Shown: positions 9,498-18,841, counted from the first letter of the stretch. The stretch is DNA of 45,129 bases from Gammaproteobacteria bacterium UBA3067 (GCA_002366835.1 DFBZ01000139.1:1-45129), one strand, 5' to 3'. The notes: generated by a model not told the origin, from the letters alone. Program-made: numbers and translations.

Positions 9498-10853
9498 ATG
9501 AAGTTAAGTTTTCTCGGGGCGGCGGGTACGGTCACCGGCTCAAAATACCTGTTGAGTTTTGGCAACAAAAACATCCTTATTGACTGCGGGATGTATCAGG
9601 GCGTGAAAAACCATCGCCGTCGTAATTGGCAAGCGCCACCTTTTGATCCTGAAAAGCTTGATGCAGTATTGCTGACCCATGCCCATATAGACCACAGCGG
9701 GTATATTCCCGCGCTCATCAAAGCCGGTTACAAGGGCAAAATTTACGCGACGCAGGGCACTAAGGCTTTGTGTTCCATTCTGCTTCCCGATGCAGGGCAT
9801 TTGCTGGAAGAAGATGCGCGTTACGCTAACAAAAAAGGCTTTAGTAAGCATAAACCTGCGTTACCTCTGTATACCGAAGAAGATGGCAAGGCCGCTCTGT
9901 CCCATTTTGAAGCCATTAAGTTTGATCACTCCACCGATGTCTGCCCAGGGCTTAAGGTCAGTTTTACACCGGCCGGGCATATTCTTGGCGCTGCTTCGTT
10001 GACGTTGAAGGCGGAAGGCAAAACCATCGTTTTCAGTGGCGATTTGGGCCGACAGGTTGATCCTGTTATGTATCCGCCCCAAACACTGAGTCAGGCGGAC
10101 TATGTTGTGGTGGAGTCCACCTACGGTAACCGTCGGCATGAGCAGGTTGACCCGGAAGAACAGCTAGCAACGATTGTTACCGACACCGTTGCTCGGGGTG
10201 GCGCTGTATTAATTCCCTCTTTTGCGGTGGGGCGCGCCCAAGCGCTTCTGTATTTTCTCACAAAGCTAAAAGCCGAAGAGCGTATCCCCGAAATTCCCAT
10301 CTATCTCAATAGCCCCATGGCTATCAGTGCTACCAAGCTGTTGTTTAACTGCAATCAGCAGGTGCGTTTAAGCCAGGGCGATTGCCAGTTTATTGATGAT
10401 AATGTGCGCTATATCCGTAGCGTGGAAGAATCTATCGAAATTAACGAGCAAAACTTTCCCAGAATTATTATATCCGCCAGCGGCATGGCCAGTGGTGGGC
10501 GGGTTTTGCATCATCTTAAAAGTATGCTGCCTAATCATCGCAACAGCGTGGTTTTTGCTGGCTTTCAGGCGCCGGGAACGCGAGGGGCAAATATGGTCAA
10601 TGGTGCGGAAAAAGTGAAAATTCATGGGGCGTATTATGATGTGAGGGCGCAAGTACATAGCTTGGGCAACCTTTCAGCCCATGCGGACAGCGACGAACTT
10701 ATAAGCTGGCTGGCCAATTTTAATCACAACTCAAAACAGGTTTTTGTTACCCATGGGGAACCGGAGGCGGCGGATTGCCTGCGACTGCGCATCTGTGATG
10801 AATTAGGAATGATGGCCAGCGTGCCGGAATATCTCGAAACCGTCGAGCTATAG
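9498..10853 (+). CDS. Metallo-beta-lactamase/beta-CASP RNA-processing nuclease
   Basis: Predicted zinc-dependent RNA nuclease of the metallo-beta-lactamase fold with a beta-CASP insertion, related to CPSF73 and bacterial RNase J-like proteins. Visible motifs are the N-terminal GAAGTVTGS strand-loop, the metal site THAHIDHSG near residue 60, a later GHILGAAS histidine motif, SGDLGR, the VESTYGNR segment that opens the beta-CASP domain, SASGMASGGRVLHHL, and SAHADSDEL plus THGEPEA, which supply the last metal ligands. At 451 residues it is full length for this family. The start is supported by GAGG upstream of the ATG at 9498. The 3' end overlaps the convergent thpR gene by six bases. The biological target is not known for this subgroup; exonuclease activity on RNA is inferred from homologous fold. 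Confidence 0.9.
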   Translation: MKLSFLGAAGTVTGSKYLLSFGNKNILIDCGMYQGVKNHRRRNWQAPPFDPEKLDAVLLTHAHIDHSGYIPALIKAGYKGKIYATQGTKALCSILLPDAGHLLEEDARYANKKGFSKHKPALPLYTEEDGKAALSHFEAIKFDHSTDVCPGLKVSFTPAGHILGAASLTLKAEGKTIVFSGDLGRQVDPVMYPPQTLSQADYVVVESTYGNRRHEQVDPEEQLATIVTDTVARGGAVLIPSFAVGRAQALLYFLTKLKAEERIPEIPIYLNSPMAISATKLLFNCNQQVRLSQGDCQFIDDNVRYIRSVEESIEINEQNFPRIIISASGMASGGRVLHHLKSMLPNHRNSVVFAGFQAPGTRGANMVNGAEKVKIHGAYYDVRAQVHSLGNLSAHADSDELISWLANFNHNSKQVFVTHGEPEAADCLRLRICDELGMMASVPEYLETVEL

Positions 10854-11375
10854 CTGAAGAGCATAACGCGATACCACTTTGTAGCGCGTTAAACCTTCTT
10901 CTATCACGCTGTTATATAGCGCAAATTCTTCTACCCGAAAGGCTTCTGTCGGGTTGTTTGCTTGCTTTAGGAATTCCTTCATCAGGGTTTTGTGGGCAGC
11001 CGTACTGCAGCGTGCCAAGGTGATATGCGGCTGCCACTCGAGCAGGTCAAAGCTTATTCCTCTTCGATTCAAACAGGAAGTCAGGTTTTTCCGCAGATAA
11101 AAGAGCTGTTGGTTAGGGGCTAAACCTGCCCATAAAATCGATCGCTTCCTGCCTTCAAAAACGCCTAAGCCTTCTTGCTGCACTAACAAACTCTGGAAGT
11201 TGAAGTGCGCCAGTGCTTTTTCAATTTGAGCTATGTTGCCGTCGCCGATAAAAGCCAGGGTGATGTGCATATTTTCCGTGCGAGTAAGACTTACGCCGTC
11301 AGGGGCAAGAGGCTGCAGGTTTTTTAGCTGCTGCTGAAGGGCTTGGGGGGTAGGTATAGCGAGAAAAAGGCGCAT
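10848..11375 (-). CDS. thpR: RNA 2',3'-cyclic phosphodiesterase ThpR (2H family)
   Basis: Small cytoplasmic 2H-phosphoesterase that opens 2',3'-cyclic phosphates on RNA; this family was formerly called 2'-5' RNA ligase (LigT). Two HxTx signature tetrads are present, HITL at residues 37-40 and HITL at 117-120, spaced as in the family. The start MRLFLAI is typical, and 175 residues is the usual size. It is convergent with the beta-CASP nuclease gene: the two stop regions overlap by six bases and no terminator lies between them, so the transcripts may run into one another. Both genes act on RNA, but a functional link is only a guess. No strong ribosome site is visible before the ATG. Confidence 0.9.
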   Translation of the reverse strand: MRLFLAIPTPQALQQQLKNLQPLAPDGVSLTRTENMHITLAFIGDGNIAQIEKALAHFNFQSLLVQQEGLGVFEGRKRSILWAGLAPNQQLFYLRKNLTSCLNRRGISFDLLEWQPHITLARCSTAAHKTLMKEFLKQANNPTEAFRVEEFALYNSVIEEGLTRYKVVSRYALQL

Positions 11376-11482
11376 AGCTTGGGTGATTAGATTTCCGTAA
11401 ATGGGGCGAGTCGAAGATCCTAAAAGCCGATAGTTGCTGCAGTTTAGCGGCTCTAGCGCACAGATGCTATTTGCCTGTTTAC

Positions 11483-11491
11483 TGGTATACT
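11483..11491 (+). promoter_or_regulatory. Extended -10 promoter candidate for argH
   Basis: TGGTATACT is a close match to the extended sigma-70 -10 (TGnTATAAT) and lies about 66 bases before the preferred argH start. No good -35 is seen, which is tolerated by extended -10 promoters. The argH-hemC overlap means it would also serve hemC. Confidence 0.5.
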
Positions 11492-11556
11492 GCGCAAAAT
11501 TTGTGGCGTCTGGCTTGTGTGTGGCCGGGTTAGTAAAGGAAAAAAGAGCAGACTAT

Positions 11557-12990
11557 ATGAGTGATAAAAAAGAAGCCATGAGCGTAAATAAAGCTGGCGA
11601 GCAAAAGCTCTGGGGTGGGCGATTCACCGAATCAACAGACGCCTTTGTAGAAGAATTTACCGCTTCAGTGATGTTTGATCAGCGCCTTTATTTGCAGGAT
11701 ATTCAGGGCTCTATGGCCCACTGCCGCATGCTGGCAAAGGTGGGTGTGCTGACTGAATCCGAGAGGGATCAAATTCTTGATGGGCTGGGGCGTATAGAAA
11801 AAGAAATCGCTGCTGGGGAATTTGTCTGGTCCGTCAGCCGAGAAGATGTACACATGAATATCGAAGCGCGCCTGACGGATTTGATCGGCACAGTGGGGAA
11901 AAAACTCCACACAGGGCGCTCCCGCAATGATCAGGTGGCCACCGATATTCGCCTTTATCTACGGGCTGAAATCGACCGGGTACTCAGCGAGATAGACCGT
12001 CTTCAGCAAGGTTTGCTGGACTTGGCGGAGCGCGAAGCAGGCACCATTATGCCTGGTTTTACCCACCTGCAAACCGCGCAACCGGTTACTTTTGGGCACC
12101 ACATGTTGGCCTGGTTTGAAATGCTGTCTCGTGACTACGAGCGTATGGTAGATTGCCGCAAACGCGTCAATCGTTCCCCACTCGGCGCAGCCGCGCTGGC
12201 GGGTACCACCTTTCCCATAGACCGTGAATACAGCGCGCAACTATTAGGGTTTGACGCTGTTTGCGAAAACTCTCTGGATGCGGTTAGCGATAGAGATTTT
12301 GCTATCGAGTTCACCGCTGCCGCCAGTTTGCTGATGACCCACCTTTCCCGTTTCTCGGAAGAGCTGGTGCTGTGGTCCTCTGCCCAATTTGACTTCATCG
12401 ATTTACCTGATCGCTTCTGCACTGGCTCTTCCATTATGCCGCAGAAAAAAAACCCCGATGTGCCAGAGCTAGTGCGTGGCAAAGTCGGGCGAGTTAATGG
12501 CCACCTTATTTCCCTTCTCACCCTGATGAAATCGCAACCTTTGGCTTACAACAAAGATAATCAGGAAGACAAAGAGCCCCTGTTTGATACCGTTGATACC
12601 GTACTGAACTGCCTGCGTGCCTACGCTGATATGATGCCCGCCGTGGGAGTGAAAGATGCAGTGATGCGGGAAGCGGCCTTGCGGGGGTTTTCTACCGCAA
12701 CGGATTTGGCCGATTACCTGGTGAAACAAGGCCTGCCATTTAGGGATGCGCATGAAGTGGTCGGCAATGCCGTAGCTTTTGCTCTGAATAAAGGCTGCGA
12801 CCTTTCAGAGTTAACGCTGGCCGAGCTACAAAGCTTTTCCCCAGAGCATATTAGCGAAAACGTATTTGCCGTATTAACCCTGGAAGGCTCCGTGCAAGCC
12901 CGCGACCACCTTGGCGGCACTGCGCCGAACCAGGTTTTGGCCGCAGTTCAACGAGGACGAAACATGCTGCAGACGAGAGGTGGCAAATGA
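11557..12990 (+). CDS. argH: Argininosuccinate lyase
   Basis: Cleaves argininosuccinate to arginine and fumarate, the last step of arginine synthesis; a cytoplasmic homotetramer of the fumarase/aspartase superfamily. KLWGGRF lies near the N-terminus, HTGRSRNDQVATD is the substrate-binding segment, and the signature GSSIMPQKKNPD carries the catalytic-loop serine. The open frame extends to 11434, but the sequence before 11557 is unlike the family and contains the promoter candidate, so ATG 11557 or ATG 11578 is the real start. I chose the former; the latter has a slightly better placed GAAG. The stop overlaps the hemC start by four bases (ATGA), implying translational coupling of arginine and haem genes, an order seen in many gammaproteobacteria. 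Confidence 0.96.
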   Translation: MSDKKEAMSVNKAGEQKLWGGRFTESTDAFVEEFTASVMFDQRLYLQDIQGSMAHCRMLAKVGVLTESERDQILDGLGRIEKEIAAGEFVWSVSREDVHMNIEARLTDLIGTVGKKLHTGRSRNDQVATDIRLYLRAEIDRVLSEIDRLQQGLLDLAEREAGTIMPGFTHLQTAQPVTFGHHMLAWFEMLSRDYERMVDCRKRVNRSPLGAAALAGTTFPIDREYSAQLLGFDAVCENSLDAVSDRDFAIEFTAAASLLMTHLSRFSEELVLWSSAQFDFIDLPDRFCTGSSIMPQKKNPDVPELVRGKVGRVNGHLISLLTLMKSQPLAYNKDNQEDKEPLFDTVDTVLNCLRAYADMMPAVGVKDAVMREAALRGFSTATDLADYLVKQGLPFRDAHEVVGNAVAFALNKGCDLSELTLAELQSFSPEHISENVFAVLTLEGSVQARDHLGGTAPNQVLAAVQRGRNMLQTRGGK

Positions 12991-13904
12991 TCCGAATTGC
13001 GACACGTCAAAGCGCCCTGGCACTTTGGCAGGCAAACTATGTAAAAGCTCGGTTGCAGGATATTCACCCTGGTCTCAAAGTGGAACTGGTGGGAATGACC
13101 ACCCGTGGTGACAAAATTCTTGACGTGCCTCTGGCTAAAGTCGGTGGTAAAGGATTGTTTGTAAAAGAGCTAGAGGAGGCAATGTTGCGCGATGAGGCGG
13201 ATATTGCAGTGCATTCCATGAAGGATGTGCCCATGGATCTACCTGAAGGTCTTGAGCTTTATGCCACCTGTGAGCGGGAAGATCACCGTGATGCTTTTGT
13301 CTCTCATGGTTATGAAAGCCTTGAGCAGCTTCCTGAAGGCGCGGTGGTTGGAACCTCCAGTTTACGCCGCCAGTGTCAGTTAAGCGCTTTGCGCCCTGAC
13401 ATTAAAATCAAAAGCTTACGTGGCAACGTGAACACACGTCTTGGGAAACTGGATGGGGGCGAATTTGATGCCATTATTTTAGCTGCTGCAGGTTTGATTC
13501 GTCTGGACATGGCTTCACGCATCGGATCTTTTATCGATGAGAGCGTATGCCTGCCAGCCTGTGGGCAAGGGGCGGTGGGTATTGAATGTCGTAGTAGCGA
13601 CGATACGGTCAAAGCACTTCTAGCCCCCTTGAATCATGAGGAGACAGCGTTGACGGTTGGTGCAGAAAGGGCATTCAATAGGCACCTGGAAGGAGGCTGT
13701 CAGGTTCCTATTGGCGGCTTTGCTGAACTGAAGGGGGGGCAGCTTAGCATGCGCGGTCTGGTTGGTCAGCCCAATGGCCGCTTGGTGATTAGCGATGAAA
13801 AAACTGGTTCTGCGGCAGAGCCAGAAAAGCTGGGAGTCGCGCTGGCAGATGCTTTGCTGGCAAGAGGGGCCGATAAAATCCTAGCCGCTGTTTATAACAC
13901 CTGA
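12987..13904 (+). CDS. hemC: Porphobilinogen deaminase (hydroxymethylbilane synthase)
   Basis: Condenses four porphobilinogen molecules into hydroxymethylbilane in tetrapyrrole synthesis, in the cytoplasm. It begins IRIATRQSALALWQA. AVHSMKDVP carries the catalytic aspartate region, GTSSLRRQ and LRGNVNTRL hold the conserved arginines that bind substrate acetates and propionates, and EGGCQVPIG has the cysteine (residue 238) that covalently holds the dipyrromethane cofactor. At 305 residues it is full length. It starts inside the argH stop (ATGA overlap) and is followed after 111 bases by hemD, the next enzyme, then hemX and hemY, giving the classic haem gene order. Confidence 0.97.
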   Translation: MIRIATRQSALALWQANYVKARLQDIHPGLKVELVGMTTRGDKILDVPLAKVGGKGLFVKELEEAMLRDEADIAVHSMKDVPMDLPEGLELYATCEREDHRDAFVSHGYESLEQLPEGAVVGTSSLRRQCQLSALRPDIKIKSLRGNVNTRLGKLDGGEFDAIILAAAGLIRLDMASRIGSFIDESVCLPACGQGAVGIECRSSDDTVKALLAPLNHEETALTVGAERAFNRHLEGGCQVPIGGFAELKGGQLSMRGLVGQPNGRLVISDEKTGSAAEPEKLGVALADALLARGADKILAAVYNT

Positions 13905-14015
13905 GCCTGGATTCGCAGCGCAAAAAGGCTTAAAACGGTGTTCAAATGTGGTCTTTCGCATTATGATTGCGCCTTTGTTTTTAAACGATGACGGTTATAT
14001 AAAAGGCAGGGCTTT

Positions 14016-14774
14016 TTGTTAAACGGAATATCCGTCATCGTGACGCGCCCGCAGGCACAGGCTGAAACCTTGAAACATGCCTTGTTAGATGCTGGTGCAG
14101 AGGTGCTGGCCGTACCCGGCTTAGAAATTTTTCCAGCTCAAAATAATAAGTTGGAAACAGCGTTTTTGGATTTAGATCGCTTTCAGCACGTTATTTTTAC
14201 TAGCATTAATGCCGCACGTTTGGGCATGGAAAAACTGGACGAATACTGGCCACAGTGGCCCGTCGGAGTAAAATGGTACGCAGTAGGCGCAGCAACAGCC
14301 AAGGTGTTGGCTGAGTACATCGTTCAGGCGCAGCTACCAGAAAAATATAATAGTGAAGGGCTGCTCGCACTGCCGAGTTTACAATGCCTGACAGAGCAAA
14401 AAGTATTGATCGTAAAAGGTGTCGGTGGGCGTACACTGCTCGCAGATACCTTAAAAGCACGTGGGGCAGAACTGGTGCTTGCCGATGTTTATCGGCGGGC
14501 TTGCCCACCAGTAAATACCCGTATGCAAGCGCAAGTTGAAATGGTTCTCAATACCGGCTCCCCCCTGGTGATGGTGGTCAGCAGTATTGAAACCCTCGAA
14601 AATTTGGAAACATTGTTAGCACCAAGTTGGCTGCAGTTACAGAAAAAGCCCTTGGTGGTAGTGAGTGAGCGCATCGCCCAACACGCCAAGCTAAAAGGTT
14701 TCCAGAACATTAGTGTATCCCCCAAGCCTGATGATGCTTCGGTGATAACAACGCTAGGGGCTCTTTTTGCTTGA
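14016..14774 (+). CDS. hemD: Uroporphyrinogen-III synthase
   Basis: Cyclises hydroxymethylbilane with inversion of ring D to give uroporphyrinogen III. This family has low sequence conservation; recognition rests on the start pattern VIVTRPQAQAETL, the FTSINAAR segment, the KGVGGRTLLADTLKARGA region, the VYRRACP motif and the position directly after hemC. At 252 residues it is normal length. The start codon is TTG at 14016, with GGCAGG five to six bases upstream; no in-frame ATG gives a full N-terminal strand. Two Rossmann-like lobes are expected, joined by two linkers. hemX follows after 100 bases, so hemC, hemD, hemX and hemY probably form one transcription unit. Confidence 0.9.
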   Translation: MLNGISVIVTRPQAQAETLKHALLDAGAEVLAVPGLEIFPAQNNKLETAFLDLDRFQHVIFTSINAARLGMEKLDEYWPQWPVGVKWYAVGAATAKVLAEYIVQAQLPEKYNSEGLLALPSLQCLTEQKVLIVKGVGGRTLLADTLKARGAELVLADVYRRACPPVNTRMQAQVEMVLNTGSPLVMVVSSIETLENLETLLAPSWLQLQKKPLVVVSERIAQHAKLKGFQNISVSPKPDDASVITTLGALFA

Positions 14775-14874
14775 AGCCAAAGCTTGTGCAGGTTGGCAAA
14801 GGCTCTTGATAGAAAATTAAAACGATAAAAATATAACGAACCAATGCGTTCGGCATGACCAATAGGTGGAAAGC

Positions 14875-16065
14875 ATGACAGAAGAAAACACAACGCAAGT
14901 AAAGGCATCCAAAGGCCCGGTCATTATTGCAATTTTCGCACTGCTTATCGCGATTGTTGCTGTAGGCGCTGCGGCATATTTGTGGATGCAGCAGCAGAGT
15001 CTGCGAGCAGATACCAAAGAGCAAATGGCGGATCAAGCCATTAGCATTGCGGACTACGGCAGCCGCATTAACATGCTAACGAAGCAGGATGTGGAAATTC
15101 TCAACCAAACTCAAACAATCAGTGGTGATGCGGGGAAACTCACCGAGCGCGTTACCGGCCTGGCTCATGAAGTGGCCAGCATTACGGGCTTGAATCGTGT
15201 TGACTGGCAGGTGTCCCATGCGGAACATTTGATTCGCGCTGCCCATCAGCGATTGGTTCTGACTAGCGACGTTGAGGGTGCCCATGCTCTGCTCGATGCG
15301 GCTGACAAAGTGGTTGGTGACATTAAAGAAATAGGGACCATTAATGTACGCAGGGCCTTCGCTAAAAACCTCAATGACCTGAGCGTGGCGAGTCGTGTGG
15401 ATATAGAAGGCATCTTCGTCAAGCTGGATGCATTGCAGCAACAAATTACCGAGCTAAGTGTTCCAAACCTGGGTTTTGAAGCTGGTAAAGCCGAAATAAA
15501 AGAAACAGAAGAGGACGCCGACTTTAATGAAAAGGTGTCTACGGCGGTTGCCAACCTGTTTAGCGTTGTCACTGCACAGTACGATATTCAGCAACTGGAT
15601 GAGCCGGTTAAACCTCTGCTATCCACTGACCAGCGTGTGTACTTAAAGCAGAACCTTGCACTTCTCGTAGAGCAGGCACAACTGGCAGCAATTAGAGGCC
15701 ATTCGGGTGTTTACCACCGTCTTCTCGCGCAAGCAGAAGAGTGGGTGCGCGGCCACTTCAATCTCGACACACCTATTGCACAGTCCACACTGGCAAGCTT
15801 TAAGCAGCTTTCTGCCATAGAATTAAATCCTGAAATTCCAGATATATCCCAATCCATGCGGGCCTTAAAGGTCTTTTCTGAAGCTTGGGACAAGGAAAAA
15901 GAAATTCGTCAGGCAAGCGTTGGAAAAGAGCTCGTGGAAGCAGGTGTCATCGAAGCCCCTGCGGTTCAAGAAGATGCGCCTGAAGCCGTCACCAACGAGC
16001 CGGCAGAAGTTGAGCCCGTTAAAGAAGCGCCTATTTCGGCTGAAGCAGAGGAGCTTGCCCCATGA
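14875..16065 (+). CDS. hemX: HemX-family membrane protein of the haem operon
   Basis: Inner-membrane protein of the HemX family (the uroporphyrin-III C-methyltransferase-like label is historical; no methyltransferase motif is present). The start is ATG 14875, with AGGTGGA four bases upstream; an in-frame GTG at 14866 is too close to that site. The N-terminal tail is short and cytoplasmic, one transmembrane helix spans about residues 15-38 (VIIAIFALLIAIVAVGAAAY), and a long largely helical periplasmic domain follows with predicted coiled coil from residue ~45. WQVSHAEHLIRAAHQRL is the conserved HemX core. The C-terminal 45 residues are rich in Glu, Pro and Ala and likely disordered. The stop overlaps the hemY start by four bases. 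The exact role in haem synthesis is not established. Confidence 0.9.
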   Translation: MTEENTTQVKASKGPVIIAIFALLIAIVAVGAAAYLWMQQQSLRADTKEQMADQAISIADYGSRINMLTKQDVEILNQTQTISGDAGKLTERVTGLAHEVASITGLNRVDWQVSHAEHLIRAAHQRLVLTSDVEGAHALLDAADKVVGDIKEIGTINVRRAFAKNLNDLSVASRVDIEGIFVKLDALQQQITELSVPNLGFEAGKAEIKETEEDADFNEKVSTAVANLFSVVTAQYDIQQLDEPVKPLLSTDQRVYLKQNLALLVEQAQLAAIRGHSGVYHRLLAQAEEWVRGHFNLDTPIAQSTLASFKQLSAIELNPEIPDISQSMRALKVFSEAWDKEKEIRQASVGKELVEAGVIEAPAVQEDAPEAVTNEPAEVEPVKEAPISAEAEELAP

Positions 16066-17270
16066 AGTTATTGGTAAAGCTGTTTACCGTTGTCATACTA
16101 TTCGCCCTACTTGGTGCGGTAGTCGGAGGCCTGGCAACCCAGAAAAGTTATGTATTGTTGGCGGTAGGTAACACCACAATGGAAACTAGTTTATGGTTTG
16201 CCGTGGCAGTAATTTTCAGCTTTTTGATTGTTTTTGGTGGTGGTGGCTTAGCCCTATTCAAAGGCCTGAATACCAGCAAAAAATTTCTCAATTGGCGTGA
16301 AGCTCGCCGCCGCCAGAGTGCAGCAGCACAAACAAAGGATGGCTTTCTCCAGCTTGCCCAGGGTAGTTGGGGAAAAGCAGAAGAGTTGTTAAGAGCGTCC
16401 TTTAGAAATGATGAAGACGCTTTGCTTGGGTATTTTGGTGCTGCTCGTGCGGCCAATGAGCAAGGCAAGAATGATGAGAGGGATGCCTATTTAAAACGGG
16501 CAAAAGAGCTGAACCCTACAGCGGCACTGGCCATTGATACTTCTCGCGCCTCCATGCAATTGGATCGAGGGCAGTATCCACAGGCAGTGCAAACTCTCTC
16601 AGAAATTAGCGGTAAAGATGGCCGGCACCCCTTCGTGTTGTTATTAATGCAACGGGCCTACCTTGGTACGAACGACTGGTCTTCGCTGCGTCAACTAATG
16701 CCCTTACTGCGTCAATTTAAAGTGCTGGATGAAGACAGTCTCAATCGACTGGAAAAAGATTGTTATATTGAACTGATGACTGCGGTGGGGCATGATCGAA
16801 AAGAGGACGAAGACGCGATGCCCTATGTCAACGATCTTTTGCGCCTGTCTGAAGAGGCACCTGCCTCATTGCACCGTAGTGCATCGGTTTTATGTGCTTA
16901 TGCGCGTGCTCTTCTTGCCTTGGGCGAAGCAGATCGCGCTGCTAATTTGCTCAGTGCAGAAATGCCCGCTGTGTGGAGCGATGAAGCCGCCACACTGTAT
17001 GGGCAGATAAAAAGCACTGAGTCGGCCAAGCAGTTGGTTCAAGCTGAAAACTGGTTAGCTGGTCGTGAAAATAACGAAGCCCTGCTGCTGACCTTGGGGC
17101 GTTTGGCTTTATCGGGCGGACTGCCTGAAAAAGCCAAAGAATATTTGGAGCAAAGCCTGTCAGTAAGGAAGTCTGCCGAAGTGTACACTGAGCTTGGTAA
17201 GGTTTACTCAGCAATGGGAAATGATAAAGCCGGTAATGAGGCATTTATTTCCGGTTTGGAATTGGCTTAG
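16062..17270 (+). CDS. hemY: HemY, haem-biosynthesis-associated TPR membrane protein
   Basis: Inner-membrane protein of the proteobacterial HemY family, which is distinct from protoporphyrinogen oxidase HemY of Gram-positive bacteria. Two membrane helices occupy about residues 7-24 and 43-65. LNWREARRRQSA follows, then a cytoplasmic TPR domain from residue ~90 to the end with repeat features such as ELNPTAALAI and YTELGKVYSAMGNDKAG. At 402 residues it matches the family. It starts within the last codons of hemX (ATGA overlap), pointing to coupled translation, and ends the haem cluster; a strong terminator follows. It is thought to organise late haem enzymes, but this is inference from family literature. 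Confidence 0.92.
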   Translation: MKLLVKLFTVVILFALLGAVVGGLATQKSYVLLAVGNTTMETSLWFAVAVIFSFLIVFGGGGLALFKGLNTSKKFLNWREARRRQSAAAQTKDGFLQLAQGSWGKAEELLRASFRNDEDALLGYFGAARAANEQGKNDERDAYLKRAKELNPTAALAIDTSRASMQLDRGQYPQAVQTLSEISGKDGRHPFVLLLMQRAYLGTNDWSSLRQLMPLLRQFKVLDEDSLNRLEKDCYIELMTAVGHDRKEDEDAMPYVNDLLRLSEEAPASLHRSASVLCAYARALLALGEADRAANLLSAEMPAVWSDEAATLYGQIKSTESAKQLVQAENWLAGRENNEALLLTLGRLALSGGLPEKAKEYLEQSLSVRKSAEVYTELGKVYSAMGNDKAGNEAFISGLELA

Positions 17271-17302
17271 TAAGTTTTCTTTTAAAATATGGCGGTACAT
17301 AT

Positions 17303-17332
17303 AAAAAAGGCTGAATTTATTCGGCCTTTTTT
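17303..17332. terminator. Bidirectional rho-independent terminator between hemY and DUF2461 gene
   Basis: A thirteen-base-pair stem (left arm 17303-17315, right arm 17320-17332, one G-T pair) with a TTTA loop is bounded by six A on the left and six T on the right, so it can stop transcription in both directions. It separates the convergent haem and his/tat units. Confidence 0.9.
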
Positions 17333-17352
17333 ATTGCCTGTTGTATGGGGTT

Positions 17353-18054
17353 TTAATTCGAGTACGGAAGCTCCAGCGCCTCGGTTAAAAACTGCATAAA
17401 CGGGCTGGCCGCCTCAAAGGTTTTTTTTACTTTTTCCTCAAGCGAAGCGGAACATAAATCACCGGGGCTGAGGGTTTCAGTAACAAATAAGGTCTTTTTC
17501 TTTAAATGTTCGATATGAGGGTGTTCCGGCTCGAAACCCCGTGGTGGTCGTTTTAAGCTCTCACCATGTACTTCGTTAAAGTGCGTTTTAAACTTTTTTT
17601 GTTTTAATACCTTTTGCCACTGTTCCGGTTTTTCCGAAATCGCTGTTCTGATTTTAAACAAGGCATTGCTATCAGGTTTATAAATTCCTCCACCTATAAA
17701 TATTTCGCCTGGCTCGATATGGAAATAAAACCCTGGAGCATGCACATCTTTACCCGCTTCATGGCGAAACTGGCAGCCTACATTCGTTTTGTAAGGTGTT
17801 TTGCCCTTGGAAAAGCGGGCATCCCGATAGATGCGAAACATTGAGCCGCCATTTAAGCGAGGGTCAGCGACAAAGTAGTCGCTGATTCTGCTCAGTTTCG
17901 GCGCAAAGGCCATAATGAAGTTGCTCATGGGGATTTGCACGGTTTCGCGGTAACGGGTTTTGTTTTCTTGAAACCATTCGCGCTTATTATTCCTAGAAAG
18001 CTCCTCCAGGAAGAATAATAAGTCAGGTGAAAAACTGTCAAATTCAGGGCGCAT
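17353..18054 (-). CDS. DUF2461 family protein
   Basis: Conserved cytoplasmic protein of the DUF2461 (TIGR02453) family, function unknown. The start at 18054 (MRPEFDSF) is preferred because AAGGAAG stands five bases upstream; the open frame continues 18 codons further but without support and into tatC. Family landmarks are FSPDLLFFLEELSRNNKREWF near the N-terminus, a FRIYRDARFSKGKTPYKTN segment and the histidine-containing GFYFHIEPGEIFIGGGIY strand pair. The length of 233 residues is typical. It starts 10 bases after the tatC stop on the same strand, so it is likely the last gene of the hisI-hisE-tatABC transcript, ending at the shared bidirectional terminator. Confidence 0.85.
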   Translation of the reverse strand: MRPEFDSFSPDLLFFLEELSRNNKREWFQENKTRYRETVQIPMSNFIMAFAPKLSRISDYFVADPRLNGGSMFRIYRDARFSKGKTPYKTNVGCQFRHEAGKDVHAPGFYFHIEPGEIFIGGGIYKPDSNALFKIRTAISEKPEQWQKVLKQKKFKTHFNEVHGESLKRPPRGFEPEHPHIEHLKKKTLFVTETLSPGDLCSASLEEKVKKTFEAASPFMQFLTEALELPYSN

Positions 18055-18064
18055 GATAACTTCC

Positions 18065-18841
18065 TTAGTCTTCTTGATAGCTTTCCTGTGTTGGAACAAG
18101 GCCGGCAAAAATAATGCCTAGCTCGAAGAGAATCCACATGGGAACAGCGAGCAGTGTTTGTGAAATGATATCGGGTGGGGTTAATAGCATTCCAAATACG
18201 AAGCACCCCACTATCACGTAAGCACGTTTTTGTCTGAGGCTTTCAACACTGGTTACGCCAGAAACAATTAATAAAAAAGTGGCAATGGGAACTTCAAAGG
18301 CGATGCCGAAGGCAAAAAATAGCTTGAGGGCGATATCCAGGAATTGGCTGATATCTGGCATCAGCTCAACGCCTGAGGGGCCGATGGTGGTAAAAAACTT
18401 CAACATCAAGGGGAAGGCGACGTAGTAGGCAAAGGCCACTCCAGCGTAAAACAGAATGATGCTGGAGAGCAGCAAGGGAATGGCAATTTTCTTTTCATGT
18501 TGGTATAGGCCGGGGGAAATAAAGCCCCAAACCTGATGGAGAATGACCGGCACAGCAAGCAATAGAGCCAGCACCATGGTGAGTTTAAAGGGCGCAAAGA
18601 AGGGAGAGGTTACCCCAGTAGCGATCATGGTGCTGCCTTCCGGTAACAATTGCCGCAAGGGTAGGGAAACGAACTCATAGATGTCGTTAGAGAAATAAAC
18701 CAGCGAGCAAAAAATAGCGAGTATAAAACCAAGGGTTTTAAGAAGGCGTGAGCGAAGTTCTATCAGGTGGCCGACCAGAGTTTCCGCTTCAGGTTGTTCT
18801 TCCTTCGCGCTTTGTGTGTCAATGGGTTTGAGCTTATGCAT
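18065..18841 (-). CDS. tatC: Sec-independent protein translocase subunit TatC
   Basis: Core membrane subunit of the twin-arginine translocase; with TatB it forms the receptor for folded proteins carrying RR signal peptides. The N-terminus contains LVGHLIELRSRLLKT, the conserved cytoplasmic segment before the first helix. Six membrane spans follow, with the family pattern FAPFKLT, GFISPGLYQHEKK and the LFFAFGIAFEVPI stretch, including the essential acidic residues in SHLxELR-like and FGxxFE-like motifs. At 258 residues it is normal length. The start overlaps the end of tatB by eight bases. The order hisI-hisE-tatA-tatB-tatC is familiar in gammaproteobacteria. Confidence 0.97.
   Translation of the reverse strand: MHKLKPIDTQSAKEEQPEAETLVGHLIELRSRLLKTLGFILAIFCSLVYFSNDIYEFVSLPLRQLLPEGSTMIATGVTSPFFAPFKLTMVLALLLAVPVILHQVWGFISPGLYQHEKKIAIPLLLSSIILFYAGVAFAYYVAFPLMLKFFTTIGPSGVELMPDISQFLDIALKLFFAFGIAFEVPIATFLLIVSGVTSVESLRQKRAYVIVGCFVFGMLLTPPDIISQTLLAVPMWILFELGIIFAGLVPTQESYQED

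Noticed and set aside
11434..11556. N-terminal extension of ArgH
   Set aside because: It contains the extended -10 promoter candidate, and family proteins begin shortly before KLWGGRF.
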